The notes under the pieces: model-generated | Databases searched by the model: none | What the model saw: the letters and a program-made list of their open reading frames with translations, nothing else | What the model was told of the DNA's origin: nothing | Position numbers and translations under genes: made by a program | From: Promethearchaeota archaeon | Lineage (GTDB): Archaea; Asgardarchaeota; Lokiarchaeia; Sigyniarchaeales; SOKP01 | Direction: 5' to 3' | Assembly (NCBI GenBank): GCA_016839585.1 | Contig: JAEOTZ010000003.1 | Coordinates: 1-64,000, forward strand | DNA length: 64,000 nucleotides | In this document: positions 1 to 9,074 of the stretch, one piece after another | Numbering within the stretch: the first letter of the stretch is position 1 | Layout of the letters: every line of letters starts with the position of its first letter

Positions 1-1284
1 ATCCCAACTGTCGATAGGTTGGTTGAATGAAGAAGCCCCACTGAACATACTCCTCATGCCTGTCACGCTCGAGACATCCCAGCTACCGATGGGCTGGTTG
101 AATGATGACGCCTCCCTGAACATATACCCCATGTATATCACGTTCGAGACATCCCAGCTACCGATGGGCTGGTTGAATGAAGACGCCTCTCCGAACATAT
201 CATACATGACTGTGACGCTCGAAATGTTCCAGCTGCCGATGGGCTGGTTGAATGAAGAAGCCCCATAGAACATACTCTCCATGTCTGTCACGCTCGAGAC
301 ATCCCAGCTGCCGATGGACTGGTTGAATGAAGAAGCACTACTGAACATACTCACCATGCTTGTTACGCTCGAGACATCCCAGCTGCCGATGGACTGGTTG
401 AATGAAGAAGCACTATTGAACACACTCCTCATGTCTGTCACGCTCGAGACATCCCAGCTGTCGATGGGCTGGTTGAATGAAGAAGCCCCATAGAACATAT
501 CCCTCATGTATATCACGTTCGAGACATCCCAGCTGCCGATGGGCTGGTTGAATGAAGAAGCATAGTAGAACACACTTCTCATGTCTGTGACGTTTGAGAC
601 ATTCCAGCTGCCGATGGGCTGGTTGAATGAAGAAGCCCCTCTGAACATATCCCTCATGTCTATCACGCTCGAGACATCCCAGCTACCGATGGGTTGGTTG
701 AATGAAGAAGCCCCATAGAACATACGCCCCATGTCTGTGACGCTCGAGACATCCCAGCTACCGATGGGTTGGTTGAATGAAGAAGCCCCATAGAACATAT
801 CCCTCATGTCTGTGACGCTCGAGACATCCCAGCTGTCGAGCGACTGGTTGAATGAAGAAGCCCCCGCGAACATACTCCCCATGTCTGTCACGCTCGAGAC
901 ATCCCAGCTGTCGATGAGCTGGTTGAATGAAGACGCCCCCCCGAATGTACTCCCCATGTTTGTGACGCTCGAGACATTCCAGCTGTCGAGCGGCTGGTTG
1001 AATGAAGAAGCATAGTAGAACATATACCCCATGTTTGTGACGCTGGAGACATTCCAACTGTCGATGGGCTGGTTGAATGAAGTAGCATAGTAGAACATAT
1101 ACCCCATGTTTGTGACGCTGGAGACATCCCAACTGTCGATGGGCTGGTTGAATGAAGACGCCTCTAGGAACATAGCAATCATGGATGTGACGCTTGAGAC
1201 ATCCCAGCTGCCGATGGGCTGGTTGAATGAAGTAGCATAGTAGAACATATACCTCATGTCTGTCACGCTCGAGACATTCCAGCC
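1..1284. repeat. Tandem array of 75-bp units (17 in window) inside surface gene copy 1
   Basis: The string ggttgaatga recurs every 75 bases from 21 to 1221, giving 17 units in register with the 25-residue protein repeat read on the minus strand. Units differ by scattered substitutions but not in length, so no unit breaks the frame. The array is also open on the plus strand, which creates false antisense reading frames. Because the left edge cuts the array, the total copy number is unknown. Confidence 0.95.
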
Positions 1285-1878
1285 GTCCATATTACCGCTA
1301 TTACCAAGATTATAGCAATCTCTAAAAGCCATATATAACGTGGTCGTTCCCGTTAAATTCAAATTATCAATAGCCGTGAGTTCTAAATTTTCGCACCCAT
1401 AAAAATATCTCCCCCCCATCACTCCACCACCCCCTCCTAATTGTAAGCAGCCCCATTGCTGGATTTCAGTGATCTTCAATTTATCTCCCCCATTATTAAA
1501 ATACCAGCCAATAATCTTTCCTGTGATATTAATGGTGTATACTCCCTCGAAAGTAAAGGTGTGTGTTTTCTCAAGTTGATCCCCGTCCGTGATAGTGTCA
1601 TTGCTCCCATCGCCCCAATCCACAATGAAATTATAATCTCCACCCGATTGCAGTGGTAAGGTCACTTGATTACTAAGACTGGAACCAGAGCTTGTCTTGG
1701 TCGTGTCCCAGACTGAGAGAAACTCGTCTGTACTTTGTGCGTTACGTACAGTAAATTCCACGCTGGTGGGCGTTTGGTTTTGATCATGAACTGGAGGCAT
1801 AAAGGTTGAAATGTTTAGCAACACCAAAGAAGATAATAATACAAATGTTATACTTAACTTTAGTAATTTATTTTTCAT
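1..1878 (-). CDS. BspA-type repeat surface protein, copy 1 (C-terminus beyond window)
   Basis: The minus-strand frame is open from an ATG at 1878 to base 1, so the gene is cut by the window edge. The protein begins with a basic and hydrophobic signal peptide ([15 protein letters not shown]). A PKD-like stretch with [10 protein letters not shown] follows, then at least 17 tandem 25-residue units of the BspA / DUF285 type (consensus [20 protein letters not shown]). Such proteins are exported surface proteins in many bacteria and archaea, with proposed adhesion roles; the ligand cannot be predicted here. It is a close paralogue of the gene at 6283-8241, which suggests that the missing end carries an fn3-like domain and a membrane anchor. 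An in-frame GTG at 1890 is an alternative start; the ATG places the signal peptide normally. Confidence 0.9.
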   Translation of the reverse strand, partial: MKNKLLKLSITFVLLSSLVLLNISTFMPPVHDQNQTPTSVEFTVRNAQSTDEFLSVWDTTKTSSGSSLSNQVTLPLQSGGDYNFIVDWGDGSNDTITDGDQLEKTHTFTFEGVYTINITGKIIGWYFNNGGDKLKITEIQQWGCLQLGGGGGVMGGRYFYGCENLELTAIDNLNLTGTTTLYMAFRDCYNLGNSGNMDGWNVSSVTDMRYMFYYATSFNQPIGSWDVSSVTSMIAMFLEASSFNQPIDSWDVSSVTNMGYMFYYATSFNQPIDSWNVSSVTNMGYMFYYASSFNQPLDSWNVSSVTNMGSTFGGASSFNQLIDSWDVSSVTDMGSMFAGASSFNQSLDSWDVSSVTDMRDMFYGASSFNQPIGSWDVSSVTDMGRMFYGASSFNQPIGSWDVSSVIDMRDMFRGASSFNQPIGSWNVSNVTDMRSVFYYASSFNQPIGSWDVSNVIYMRDMFYGASSFNQPIDSWDVSSVTDMRSVFNSASSFNQSIGSWDVSSVTSMVSMFSSASSFNQSIGSWDVSSVTDMESMFYGASSFNQPIGSWNISSVTVMYDMFGEASSFNQPIGSWDVSNVIYMGYMFREASSFNQPIGSWDVSSVTGMRSMFSGASSFNQPIDSWD

Positions 1879-1890
1879 CAATCTAATCAC

Positions 1891-1915
1891 ATTAACTTTT
1901 TACATTTAAGGAAAT
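1891..1915 (-). promoter_or_regulatory. Upstream block shared with the second BspA gene, probable promoter
   Basis: The 25 bases just upstream of the first surface gene are identical to bases 8262-8286 upstream of the second copy, while flanking DNA differs. Read on the minus strand the block includes CCTTAAATGT about 25-30 bases upstream of the ATG, a plausible but weak archaeal TATA position. The identity shows either that the duplication included the promoter or that this block is under selection. Confidence 0.45.
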
Positions 1916-2120
1916 TTTATAATATTGGTTTTATTTTTTTATTTTTTGCTATTACATTTCACCCAAAATTTATTGGATTATGTAGAAATCTGATGATTAA
2001 ATATTTAACATTTTTGGATATAATAATATTTTATCCTAAAATAATCAAAATCAAAACCTCTGAAGAGTTATTGTATACTTAACTTTTTATGGAATTTTTC
2101 TTTCTGTTCATAATACCAAT

Positions 2121-2168
2121 TAATATAATCATGCTGTCTCCACTCTTCTTCGCTTCCATGTGATGGAA
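2121..2168. repeat. Short intergenic repeat (copy A) with hairpin TTCCAT-GTG-ATGGAA
   Basis: The segment starts TAATATAATCATGCTGTC and ends with a TCTTCGCTTCC block and a perfect 6-bp inverted repeat (2154-2159 with 2163-2168). Related copies lie at 5981-6012 and, for the second half only, at 3552-3572; the first half recurs at 10301-10316. The function is unknown. Apart from this element and the promoter block, the 385-base gap 1879-2263 shows no gene that I can support. Confidence 0.4.
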
Positions 2169-2263
2169 CTTTAGATTAGTAAAATTATATAACAAGAATT
2201 AAACTTAATAAGGAAGATATTGATCTTTTTTATTAACATATCAAAAACAAAATAGGATTTTAC

Positions 2264-3538
2264 ATGGAAAAAAAAAGATTCAAAAAGAGTTTTTTATTTT
2301 TAGTTCTTTTTATTATTTTCTTCAATAATACACTATACTTATTACATGATCAATCTATTAAATATCAAAAAAACAGAGGATATTTTAATAATGTATTCCC
2401 CTTTCTATCAGGGTCAAATTCTTCATGGTGCTATGATACTGGATGTGCTATTATATATTCGGTTGACATATCATCAAATGGTGATTATATTGCATTAGGT
2501 ACTTATTGTAAAGATATATTTTTATGGCATAGAAATGATTCCACTCCTATATGGCGTTACAACTCAGAAAGCATAATATATTCCTTAGCAATCTCTGCAG
2601 ATGGAAATTATATTGTAGCTGGTGGGGGATATTATAGTGATAAAATTTATTTTTTCCACAGATCGAGCCCGATTCCTCTATGGATTTATGATGCATCAGA
2701 TAGTATAAAGTCAGTTGCGATCTCTTCAAACGGTAATTATATCGTTGCTGGTAGTTGGGATGATAAATTATATTTATTTGAAAAATCTAATTCCTACCCG
2801 TTATGGGTTTACAATTTAGATGGATACATTGGAGAAGTAGCTATTTCTGAAGATGGAAATTATATAGTAGCGGGGGGTGGTTATATGGATGAAAAGGTTT
2901 ATCTATTCAATAAATCTAGTTCTATACCTATATGGAGTTATGAAACTGGTAAGGATTTACTCTCAGTTGACATCTCTACTAACGGTAATTATATCGTAGC
3001 AGGAAATTTATATGGGAGAGTATTCCTATTTCATAAATCTAGCTCAATTCCTCTTTGGAGTCGTAGCTTAACATCCTTTGCCGAATCGGTATCAATCTCA
3101 GCTAATGGTGATTATATTGTAGCAGGTAGCAGCAATTTATGTTCAGTATTTCATAGGTCAAGTTCCATGCCTTTATGGAATTATTCAACGAGTAATGCTG
3201 TTTTAGCTGTAGATATCTCATCAGACGGAGAATATCTTACTGTAGGTACATCGGATGGATTTTTTTATCTTTTCAATAGATCTAATGCAACTCCTCTATT
3301 GAGCTTCTCGACTCCGTGTTGTGTAGAGTCTGTAGCGATATCCTCCAGCGGTGATTATTTCGTTGCAACCGGTACTAAAAAGGTTTATTTTATTAATCGT
3401 CAGAATCCTGATCTTCCTAATTGTTTTAAAGAAGATGACGACCCGAAGATTCCAATGGGAAATTTATTTCTTATCTTTATTTTTATTATTATAGGATTTC
3501 TCATTGTGAAGCAAAAGAAATTATCTACGCCCGTTTAA
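2264..3538 (+). CDS. Membrane-anchored beta-propeller (WD40/PQQ-like) protein
   Basis: The 424-residue protein has an N-terminal hydrophobic helix (about residues 10-26) and a C-terminal helix followed by a lysine tail, with the bulk between them predicted outside the cell. It holds eight repeats of about 40 residues, each with an SVAISSNGNYIVAG-like strand pair followed by a YLFHKSSSIPLW-like strand, as expected for an eight-bladed propeller of the WD40/PQQ superfamily. Such domains usually mediate protein binding; no catalytic residues were seen. The C-terminal helix is preceded by KIPMGNLF, loosely resembling the IPGYP anchor of two nearby proteins. It stands alone, between two surface-protein regions. 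Confidence 0.8.
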   Translation: MEKKRFKKSFLFLVLFIIFFNNTLYLLHDQSIKYQKNRGYFNNVFPFLSGSNSSWCYDTGCAIIYSVDISSNGDYIALGTYCKDIFLWHRNDSTPIWRYNSESIIYSLAISADGNYIVAGGGYYSDKIYFFHRSSPIPLWIYDASDSIKSVAISSNGNYIVAGSWDDKLYLFEKSNSYPLWVYNLDGYIGEVAISEDGNYIVAGGGYMDEKVYLFNKSSSIPIWSYETGKDLLSVDISTNGNYIVAGNLYGRVFLFHKSSSIPLWSRSLTSFAESVSISANGDYIVAGSSNLCSVFHRSSSMPLWNYSTSNAVLAVDISSDGEYLTVGTSDGFFYLFNRSNATPLLSFSTPCCVESVAISSSGDYFVATGTKKVYFINRQNPDLPNCFKEDDDPKIPMGNLFLIFIFIIIGFLIVKQKKLSTPV

Positions 3539-3551
3539 TAGAGAAAAAGAT

Positions 3552-3580
3552 TTCTTCTTCACTTCCATGTGAGGGATGCT
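3552..3580. repeat. Short intergenic repeat (copy C, partial)
   Basis: TTCTTCTTCACTTCCATGTGA matches the second half of the element at 2141-2163 with one or two differences. It lies directly 3' of the beta-propeller gene, so it could also act in transcript ending. The imperfect inverted repeat TTCC-ATGTGA-GGGA is weaker than in copy A. Confidence 0.35.
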
Positions 3581-3630
3581 AAATAAGATCTTTTTCTTTA
3601 TATCCATTCAACGAGAGATGAACATCCGAG

Positions 3631-3852
3631 TCATTCTTTGTCTTCAATTCTGCCGTGAACCATAAAAGTATCACCTTTATAATTACAATCATAACACTTA
3701 TTTTTTGATACTAATTCTACTAAATCATCGACTAAAACCCCATGATTTACAGAGGCAGCTACTCCAAACGGGGTAAGAACTTCCAAAAAACCTTTATCAC
3801 CTACATTTCTTAGAGGATCTAAAGTATTTATGTCTCTGATTATAAAATTCAT
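3631..3852 (-). CDS. Small unknown protein, overlaps upstream anchored protein gene
   Basis: This 73-residue protein is not recognised. It has two cysteines (CYDCNY, near residues 53-56) that could form a metal or disulfide site, and no membrane segment. Its ATG overlaps the TGA stop of the upstream gene (3849-4358) in an ATGA arrangement, which supports translational coupling and argues that the gene is real. No function is proposed. Confidence 0.5.
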   Translation of the reverse strand: MNFIIRDINTLDPLRNVGDKGFLEVLTPFGVAASVNHGVLVDDLVELVSKNKCYDCNYKGDTFMVHGRIEDKE

Positions 3853-4358
3853 TGTCTCTTTCTTAACTTTTTAGTTAGAGGTACTGCCACTATCACACTC
3901 ATTATTCCAATTATCGCTCCAATTAACAATATAGGATATCCTGGTATATTCTGGGAAGGTTTATGGAATTCTTGTATTGGATATACAGTTCTTAAAACAA
4001 AATCTTGTATACTATGATTATTAGAATCGCAAACCACTAGATAGTAATCTCCATCAAGTGGATGACCGACAGGCATAATCCATTCATATGTGCCAAGATT
4101 TGTAGTATTCTCTATAATAATATATTCTATTGTTGTCATAGATAAATTATAGAAATAGATAGATACATTAGGTATATTGCCTGTATAAGTCCAACTAACG
4201 AAATAATTATTCTCTTCAACATTACACATAGTACATCCATGACTCATAATTGTTATGCTTTCATCTTGTGCCACAGAATCATTTATAGTTGAAAAGGAAT
4301 ACAATAATATAACTGCAAATGTCAATAAGATTGATTTTGTCTTTATTTTCTTTTTCAT
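3849..4358 (-). CDS. Small secreted Ig-like protein with C-terminal IPGYP membrane anchor
   Basis: The 169-residue protein has an N-terminal signal (KSILLTFAVILLYSFST) and a beta-rich body. The pattern YFVSWTYTGNIPNVSIYFYN followed by GTYEWIMPVG resembles the Kre9/Knh1-type Ig-like fold found in many archaeal surface proteins. A C-terminal helix follows the motif NIPGYPILL and ends in KKLRKRQ. This motif-helix-basic tail architecture resembles archaeal PGF-CTERM-type sorting tails. The protein is probably displayed on the cell surface; its ligand is unknown. It is co-transcribed with the small gene at 3631-3852. Confidence 0.65.
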   Translation of the reverse strand: MKKKIKTKSILLTFAVILLYSFSTINDSVAQDESITIMSHGCTMCNVEENNYFVSWTYTGNIPNVSIYFYNLSMTTIEYIIIENTTNLGTYEWIMPVGHPLDGDYYLVVCDSNNHSIQDFVLRTVYPIQEFHKPSQNIPGYPILLIGAIIGIMSVIVAVPLTKKLRKRQ

Positions 4359-4558
4359 TATTTTACACTTTTATATGTATTTTTTTAAAAAGATTGGATA
4401 TACTAATATATATTAGCTAAATATTTAACACTTTTGTAGATTTCTATCAAACTTGGGGAATCTTTAAATTATAATTATTTATAAATAATTATTTGGTATA
4501 GCAAAATTTATTGCTAATTGTTCGCAAATAGAAAAAGATATAATAATTTATTTTTTTC

Positions 4559-5109
4559 TTAATATGCTTTAGAAAGATTATTGAATTCATAATGACGACC
4601 TTTGGGAAATCCCTTAACTTTCGTTTTGTCAATATATATAGAATCAAAATCAGGATCTCTGGCAAAGGAATATAGTGCAGCTAGCCTATTCTTAAGATGA
4701 CTAAGAACAGGTGTTACATTTTCATACCCCGCATATGAGAGAAGTGATGCTACAAAGGTCGGTCCAAAACAGATAAGGGTGCTGAATGGTCATTATAATC
4801 AGATAACCATGTTCTGAATGGAAGAGTCTTATTATCAAAAGGTTGGAGCCCTGCACGCATCCCCAGTTGGACAAGTTTCCCCATCACATTCTCATGGGCA
4901 TCGGGATTAATAGAATGTAATTGCTTTAAATCAACGGTTGGTTTTAGACGAGATAACCAATATTTTACAAGGGGACTAGCAAACAGGTCTTTTAGTACTA
5001 CCCCAACAATTCCTACGTTTTGTTCATCACGTACGTCAACAATAGTACGATATTTGATTACAGGACCGGCGTTTCTAATGAGCCAGTCAATTAAATCTAC
5101 AAAATCCAT
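4559..5109 (-). pseudogene. Frameshifted gene, unknown family
   Basis: A 119-residue frame starts at ATG 5109 and stops at TAG 4750. From 4762 a second frame continues without a break for 67 codons to a TAA at 4559 (PTFVASLLSYAGYENVTPVL...). The junction LDRP/TFVASLL reads as a continuous helical segment, so a one-base indel near 4755-4765 probably split the gene. The restored product would be about 180 residues, starting MDFVDLIDWLIRNAG, a helix-rich start of the kind seen in repeat or alpha-alpha toroid proteins. I do not recognise the family with confidence. A sequencing error at the junction is the simplest alternative to true decay. Confidence 0.6.
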
Positions 5110-5144
5110 ATCAAAACATTTTTTTTGATACTCAGGTTAAAGAA

Positions 5145-5939
5145 TTAAATTTCTTCTAAATTATAATCCTTAGACCCAACTCCATAATCTAAAGCATATT
5201 TTATATATTTTATCTGTAGTGGATTATCAATATTTTTCAATTTTATCGAAATTGGACGCAATAAATCATAACCGTAAAAATCTAAGGCAACAGGATCTGT
5301 TCCTGCAAAAAGATAACCCAAATTCTTTTCTTTTCCCCCATGCCTAAATTCTTGCGCTTTTACTAAAACTTTCAAGGCATCACATATAATTAAATTAGAT
5401 TTAAGTACAATATTTAATTCAGCAATTCCTTTGTTAATATTTTTGATTTTGGTGTGCATTTTTAATCGTTCGGTCTTTGATAAATATCCAAATTTATCTT
5501 TCAGAGCATTAGTAAGGTTTACAGTAAAATGGTCCTTTAAAATTGGAAGAGAAATTATAAAATCTTGCTGAAATGGGATTTCAGAGACATTCAATGTAAA
5601 CCTTCGAGGACTTTTTACTTTTTTAAAGGAATGATCATAAAAATTAATGAAAGAAATACCTAATTCTTTACATTTTTCTATAATTGGATGATTTTCTATT
5701 TTTTTAGTAGGTACATCCATACCATGACCATCCCCACAGATAATTTCCGAAGCGTTCGATTTAATTTGATCGTACACTGCTTCAATCATTTCAGGGTGCG
5801 TTGTCGTAGGGTATAGGTTATATGAAACAAGATTTACTTTTATAAGTACCTTTCCTTCGATATTTTTTGTAAACCCTGATATTAATGACTCTACAAATCT
5901 TTTTCTATCTGGATTCTTGGTAAAATAAATTGTTGACAT
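5145..5939 (-). CDS. DUF362 family protein
   Basis: The 264-residue protein shows the signature order of DUF362: VLIKVNLVSYNLYPTTTHPE near residues 31-50, then EIICGDGHGMDVPT, then ISLPILKDHFTVNLTNALKD, and near the end GTDPVALDFYG. Family members often occur fused to ferredoxin domains or beside iron-sulfur genes; this one has no ferredoxin motif and only scattered cysteines. The biochemical role of the family is not established. It starts at ATG 5939 and stands alone, downstream of the broken gene in the same orientation as that gene. Confidence 0.8.
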   Translation of the reverse strand: MSTIYFTKNPDRKRFVESLISGFTKNIEGKVLIKVNLVSYNLYPTTTHPEMIEAVYDQIKSNASEIICGDGHGMDVPTKKIENHPIIEKCKELGISFINFYDHSFKKVKSPRRFTLNVSEIPFQQDFIISLPILKDHFTVNLTNALKDKFGYLSKTERLKMHTKIKNINKGIAELNIVLKSNLIICDALKVLVKAQEFRHGGKEKNLGYLFAGTDPVALDFYGYDLLRPISIKLKNIDNPLQIKYIKYALDYGVGSKDYNLEEI

Positions 5940-5980
5940 GGGTTTGTTTGAATAATTTAGTCGTATTAATTTTCATAGGC

Positions 5981-6012
5981 CTATATAATCATGTTATCTT
6001 CTTCACTTCCTT
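5981..6012. repeat. Short intergenic repeat (copy B)
   Basis: CTATATAATCATGTTATCT runs directly into TCTTCACTTCC, the two halves of the element seen at 2121-2157 without the six extra bases between them. It lies just upstream of the DUF362 gene (minus strand) and the small plus-strand frame at 6097. Confidence 0.35.
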
Positions 6013-6096
6013 ATTTTCATTTTTTTGTATATTGGATTAATCGTGATAATATAATCAAATTTTTTATATAAATTTTACATTGATGGATAATCTACA

Positions 6097-6258
6097 ATGA
6101 CTATCACTTATGAGCAAATCGTAAGTCTAGAATGGATGGCAGAAAATCCCATAAGGTTTGAAAATGTCGATAACAAGCTGGTCTTGAGGCCATATAATGA
6201 ATCTGCTCGATCTTTCCTTTATAGAGAACAGGATAGATTACCACGACAAATGTTTTAA
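6097..6258 (+). CDS. Small possible ORF, 53 residues, unknown
   Basis: An ATG at 6097 opens a 53-residue frame ending at TAA 6258 (MTITYEQIVSLEWMAENPIR at the start). It has mixed codon use and a balanced amino-acid composition rather than the low-complexity look of random AT-rich DNA. A TATA-like tttttatataaatttt lies at about 6060-6076. There is no clear ribosome site. It could be a real small gene or the tail of a lost gene; the family is unknown. Confidence 0.35.
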   Translation: MTITYEQIVSLEWMAENPIRFENVDNKLVLRPYNESARSFLYREQDRLPRQMF

Positions 6259-6271
6259 AAAAAAAAAAAAA
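6257..6271 (-). terminator. T15 tract at the 3' end of surface gene copy 2
   Basis: Fifteen consecutive A residues on the plus strand give a T15 run on the minus strand, 12 bases after the stop of the surface gene. Archaeal RNA polymerase terminates at such oligo-T tracts without needing a hairpin. Confidence 0.55.
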
Positions 6272-6282
6272 GTAATTTAAAA

Positions 6283-8241
6283 TTAGGATATTTTATCATG
6301 CTTTTTCTTTATTATTAGAGATACAAACAAGATAATAAATATCAACTGTAAGCACACAGGATATCCTGGAATAATACCACCTCCGTTTCCATCTTCTTGA
6401 GGTGGAATTTCAACTACAATTTCAATACAGTTGGAAAGTGTATCTCCATATTCATTATGCGCAACCACGATAAAGTAGTACGTTCCATTTGAATATTCGC
6501 TTACCATTAATGATAATTCGGTGATTTCATACGCTAAAAGGGTTAGGTCCCCATTGATCTCCGTAATATAGCTAGAATGACGATAGACGTAGTAATTATC
6601 TGCGCTAGCGGAATTAGTCCAAGTGAGAGTAAATGCTCCGTCGGTATCTGGAGTTTCTGCATCGGAAGAAAGGGTAAATGGTCTTGGGCTTGCAAGACCC
6701 CCATCAATAATAGTCCAACCAAAAGTATTTATGATAAACTGTCTTTCATCGGCGGCACCCGAGCTGTATTTTGAATAACCTGCATGAAAGGGTACACCGG
6801 TTTGCAAGGTTAATTGCGACCAACCTAATAACAAATTATCATAATTAGGCGTTGATAATGTAACACCATAGAACATACGCCACATGTCTGTGACGCTCGA
6901 GACATCCCAGCTGCCGATGGGCTGGTTGAATGAAGTCGCCCCATAGAACATACGATCCATGTCTGTGACGCTCGAGACATCCCAGCTGCCGATGGGCTGG
7001 TTGAACGAAGTCGCCCCCCAGAACATATGACCCATGATTGTAACGCTCGAGACATCCCAGCTGCCGATGGGCTGGTTGAACGAAGACGCCCCCCAGAACA
7101 TATGATCCATGTCTGTGACGCTCGAGACATCCCAGCTGCCGATGGGCTGGTTGAATGAAGACGCCTCATAGAACATAGACCTCATGTCTGTGACGCTTGA
7201 GACGTCCCAGCTGCCAATGGGCTGGTTAAATGAAGAAGCCCCCCACCACATAGTCCTCATGTTTGTAACGCTCGAGACATCCCAGCCGCCGATGGGCTGG
7301 TTGAATGAAGACGCATCACAGAACATATACCCCATGTTTGTAACGCTCGAGACATCCCAGCTACCGATGGGCTGGTTGAATGAAGACGCATCACAGAACA
7401 TAACATACATGTTTGTCACGCTTGAGACATCCCAGCTGTCGATGGGCTGGTTGAATGAAGACGCCTCTAGGAACATAGCAATCATGGATGTGACGCTTGA
7501 GACATCCCAGCTGCCGATGGACTGGTTGAATGAAGTAGCATAGTAGAACATACTACTCATGTTCCAGACGTTCGAGACATTCCAGCTGCCGATGGGCTGG
7601 TTGAATGAAGACGCCTCACAGAACATAGACTTCATGTCTGTGACGCTCGAGACATCCCAGCCGTCCATGTTACCGCTATTACCAAGATTATAGCAATTTC
7701 TAAAAGTCATATATAAAGTAGTCGTTCCCGTTAAATTCAGATTATCAGTAGCCGTAAGTTCTAAATTTTCGCACCCAAAAAAATAACTCCCCGAATTTCC
7801 TAATTGCAGGCAACCCCATTGTTGGATTTCAAGGATTTTCAATCGATCTCCCCCATTATCAAAACACCAACCGATAATCTTTCCTGTGATATTAATGGTG
7901 TACACTCCTTCGGAAGCATAATCGTGTGTAACCTCACCTTGATTCCAGATCGTGATCGTGTCACTGTTCCCATCACCCCAATCCACAAAGAAATTGTAAT
8001 CTCCAATCGATTGTAGTGGTAAGGTCACTTGATTACTAAGACTGGAACCAGAACTTGTCTTGGTCGTGTCCCAGACTGAAAGAAACTCGTCTGGATTTTG
8101 TGAATTACGGATAGTAAACTCCACGCTGGTGGACGTTTGTTTTTGATCATGAAGTGGAGGCATAGAGGTTGAAATGTTTAGCAACACCAAAGAAGATAAT
8201 AGTACAAGTGTTATACTTAACTTTAGTAATTTATTTTTCAT
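6283..8241 (-). CDS. BspA-type repeat surface protein, copy 2 (complete)
   Basis: The complete protein (about 652 residues from ATG 8241; GTG 8253 is an alternative) has a signal peptide, a PKD-like segment with [10 protein letters not shown], a [22 protein letters not shown] leader, ten 25-residue BspA/DUF285 units, an fn3-like domain ([20 protein letters not shown]) and a C-terminal GIIPGYP motif. The motif is followed by a hydrophobic helix and KKKHDK. The architecture is that of an exported, membrane-held surface protein. It is a paralogue of the partial gene at 1-1878, with nearly identical first 100 residues apart from a Gly-rich insertion in copy 1. A GGTGA lies 13 bases before the ATG. 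Confidence 0.9.
   Translation of the reverse strand: MKNKLLKLSITLVLLSSLVLLNISTSMPPLHDQKQTSTSVEFTIRNSQNPDEFLSVWDTTKTSSGSSLSNQVTLPLQSIGDYNFFVDWGDGNSDTITIWNQGEVTHDYASEGVYTINITGKIIGWCFDNGGDRLKILEIQQWGCLQLGNSGSYFFGCENLELTATDNLNLTGTTTLYMTFRNCYNLGNSGNMDGWDVSSVTDMKSMFCEASSFNQPIGSWNVSNVWNMSSMFYYATSFNQSIGSWDVSSVTSMIAMFLEASSFNQPIDSWDVSSVTNMYVMFCDASSFNQPIGSWDVSSVTNMGYMFCDASSFNQPIGGWDVSSVTNMRTMWWGASSFNQPIGSWDVSSVTDMRSMFYEASSFNQPIGSWDVSSVTDMDHMFWGASSFNQPIGSWDVSSVTIMGHMFWGATSFNQPIGSWDVSSVTDMDRMFYGATSFNQPIGSWDVSSVTDMWRMFYGVTLSTPNYDNLLLGWSQLTLQTGVPFHAGYSKYSSGAADERQFIINTFGWTIIDGGLASPRPFTLSSDAETPDTDGAFTLTWTNSASADNYYVYRHSSYITEINGDLTLLAYEITELSLMVSEYSNGTYYFIVVAHNEYGDTLSNCIEIVVEIPPQEDGNGGGIIPGYPVCLQLIFIILFVSLIIKKKHDKIS
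6880..7656. repeat. Tandem array of ten 75-bp units in surface gene copy 2
   Basis: Ten units with the same 75-base period as the first array, at 6924 to 7599 by the ggttgaatga landmark (one unit has ggttaaatga, two have ggttgaacga). The stretch 7441-7550 is almost identical to 1141-1250 in the other array, including the rare variant cctctaggaacatagcaatc, which points to recent exchange or a shared ancestral block. Confidence 0.9.
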
Positions 8242-8261
8242 CAATCCAATCACTTCACCTT

Positions 8262-8286
8262 ATTAACTTTTTACATTTAAGGAAAT
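8262..8286 (-). promoter_or_regulatory. Upstream block identical to that of surface gene copy 1
   Basis: Twenty-five bases match 1891-1915 exactly and lie 21 bases before the ATG at 8241; the TATA-like CCTTAAATGT is on the minus strand. Beyond 8286 the two loci diverge. The rest of the gap up to 8552 is AT-rich with no supported feature. Confidence 0.45.
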
Positions 8287-8552
8287 ATGTCTTATTTTTA
8301 ATTTGTCTCGCCAAAATATTTTTATTAAAACTATGTACTAATTAACAATATAGTCAAGAGCTTTTTTAAATTTTATTCCAATTTTCTGTGGAAATGGAAA
8401 GGTAAATCATTCTTTTTGAGTGAAAATATAGTGAGAATTGATGTAGAAATAGTTAGTTGCTTAAAAAAATCAAATATTTTACATTTTCAATTTAATGGCT
8501 TACATTTTTATTGTAGTAAAATATAAAAGCATGTTAAGAAAATTATTCCTTG

Positions 8553-9011
8553 ATGAAGCATAAATTTATCCTTATCATTTCATTAATTGGATTTTCTCTA
8601 TTTTTGCCGTGGATATTTATTCTGAGTCTTGAAGTAAATGCTATATCTATTGAAACAGTATCAAAAGGTTATTATTGTGGTCATCCTGATAGAAAAGATT
8701 ATGTAATAAATTCTCAAGATGAATGGGAAGAATTGTGGGATATTACATTTTCTAACACTTATCCTCATCCTGATGTACCCACCATCGATTTCACAAGAAA
8801 CACAATAATTGCAGTTTATTTAGGACAACGCGGTTCAGGGGGTTATAGCATCGAAATAAAAGATATCGTAGAATACAATTCTCGTATTGTTGTTTATGTT
8901 AAAGAAAGAAGTCCTGAACCTGGTTCAATGGTTACAATGGCTCTTACACAACCATATCATATAGTCAAAACTATAAAATTGTTCAAATTAATTGTATTCT
9001 TACGAGTTTAA
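8553..9011 (+). CDS. Secreted PrcB C-terminal domain-like protein
   Basis: The 152-residue product (ATG 8553; TTG 8550 is adjacent) starts with a signal peptide of about 30 residues. The rest matches the PrcB C-terminal domain pattern: VINSQDEWEELWD, then TIDFTRNTIIAVYLGQRGSG, GYSIEIKDI, and ALTQPYHIVKT. In spirochaetes PrcB is part of a surface protease complex. Here no PrcA or PrtP partner is nearby, so only the domain assignment is firm. It is probably extracellular or held by its uncleaved N-terminal helix. Confidence 0.75.
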   Translation: MKHKFILIISLIGFSLFLPWIFILSLEVNAISIETVSKGYYCGHPDRKDYVINSQDEWEELWDITFSNTYPHPDVPTIDFTRNTIIAVYLGQRGSGGYSIEIKDIVEYNSRIVVYVKERSPEPGSMVTMALTQPYHIVKTIKLFKLIVFLRV

Positions 9012-9074
9012 AATTTTGGATTTAAAAATTAAGGATAAAGTATAAAAAAAACCAATTAGAATAGGTTTTAATTT

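Noticed and set aside
23-1132. Plus- and minus-strand open frames over the first repeat array, other than the BspA frame
   Set aside because: They are produced by the 75-base periodicity, which keeps every frame open; only one frame encodes the BspA consensus with a signal peptide.
1-1284. CRISPR array as an explanation of the regular 75-base repeats
   Set aside because: There are no unique spacers between short repeats; the whole period is conserved and translates as protein repeats.
6825-7543. Long open frames on both strands over the second repeat array
   Set aside because: Same periodicity effect; they lack starts with ribosome sites and have unnatural repeated composition.
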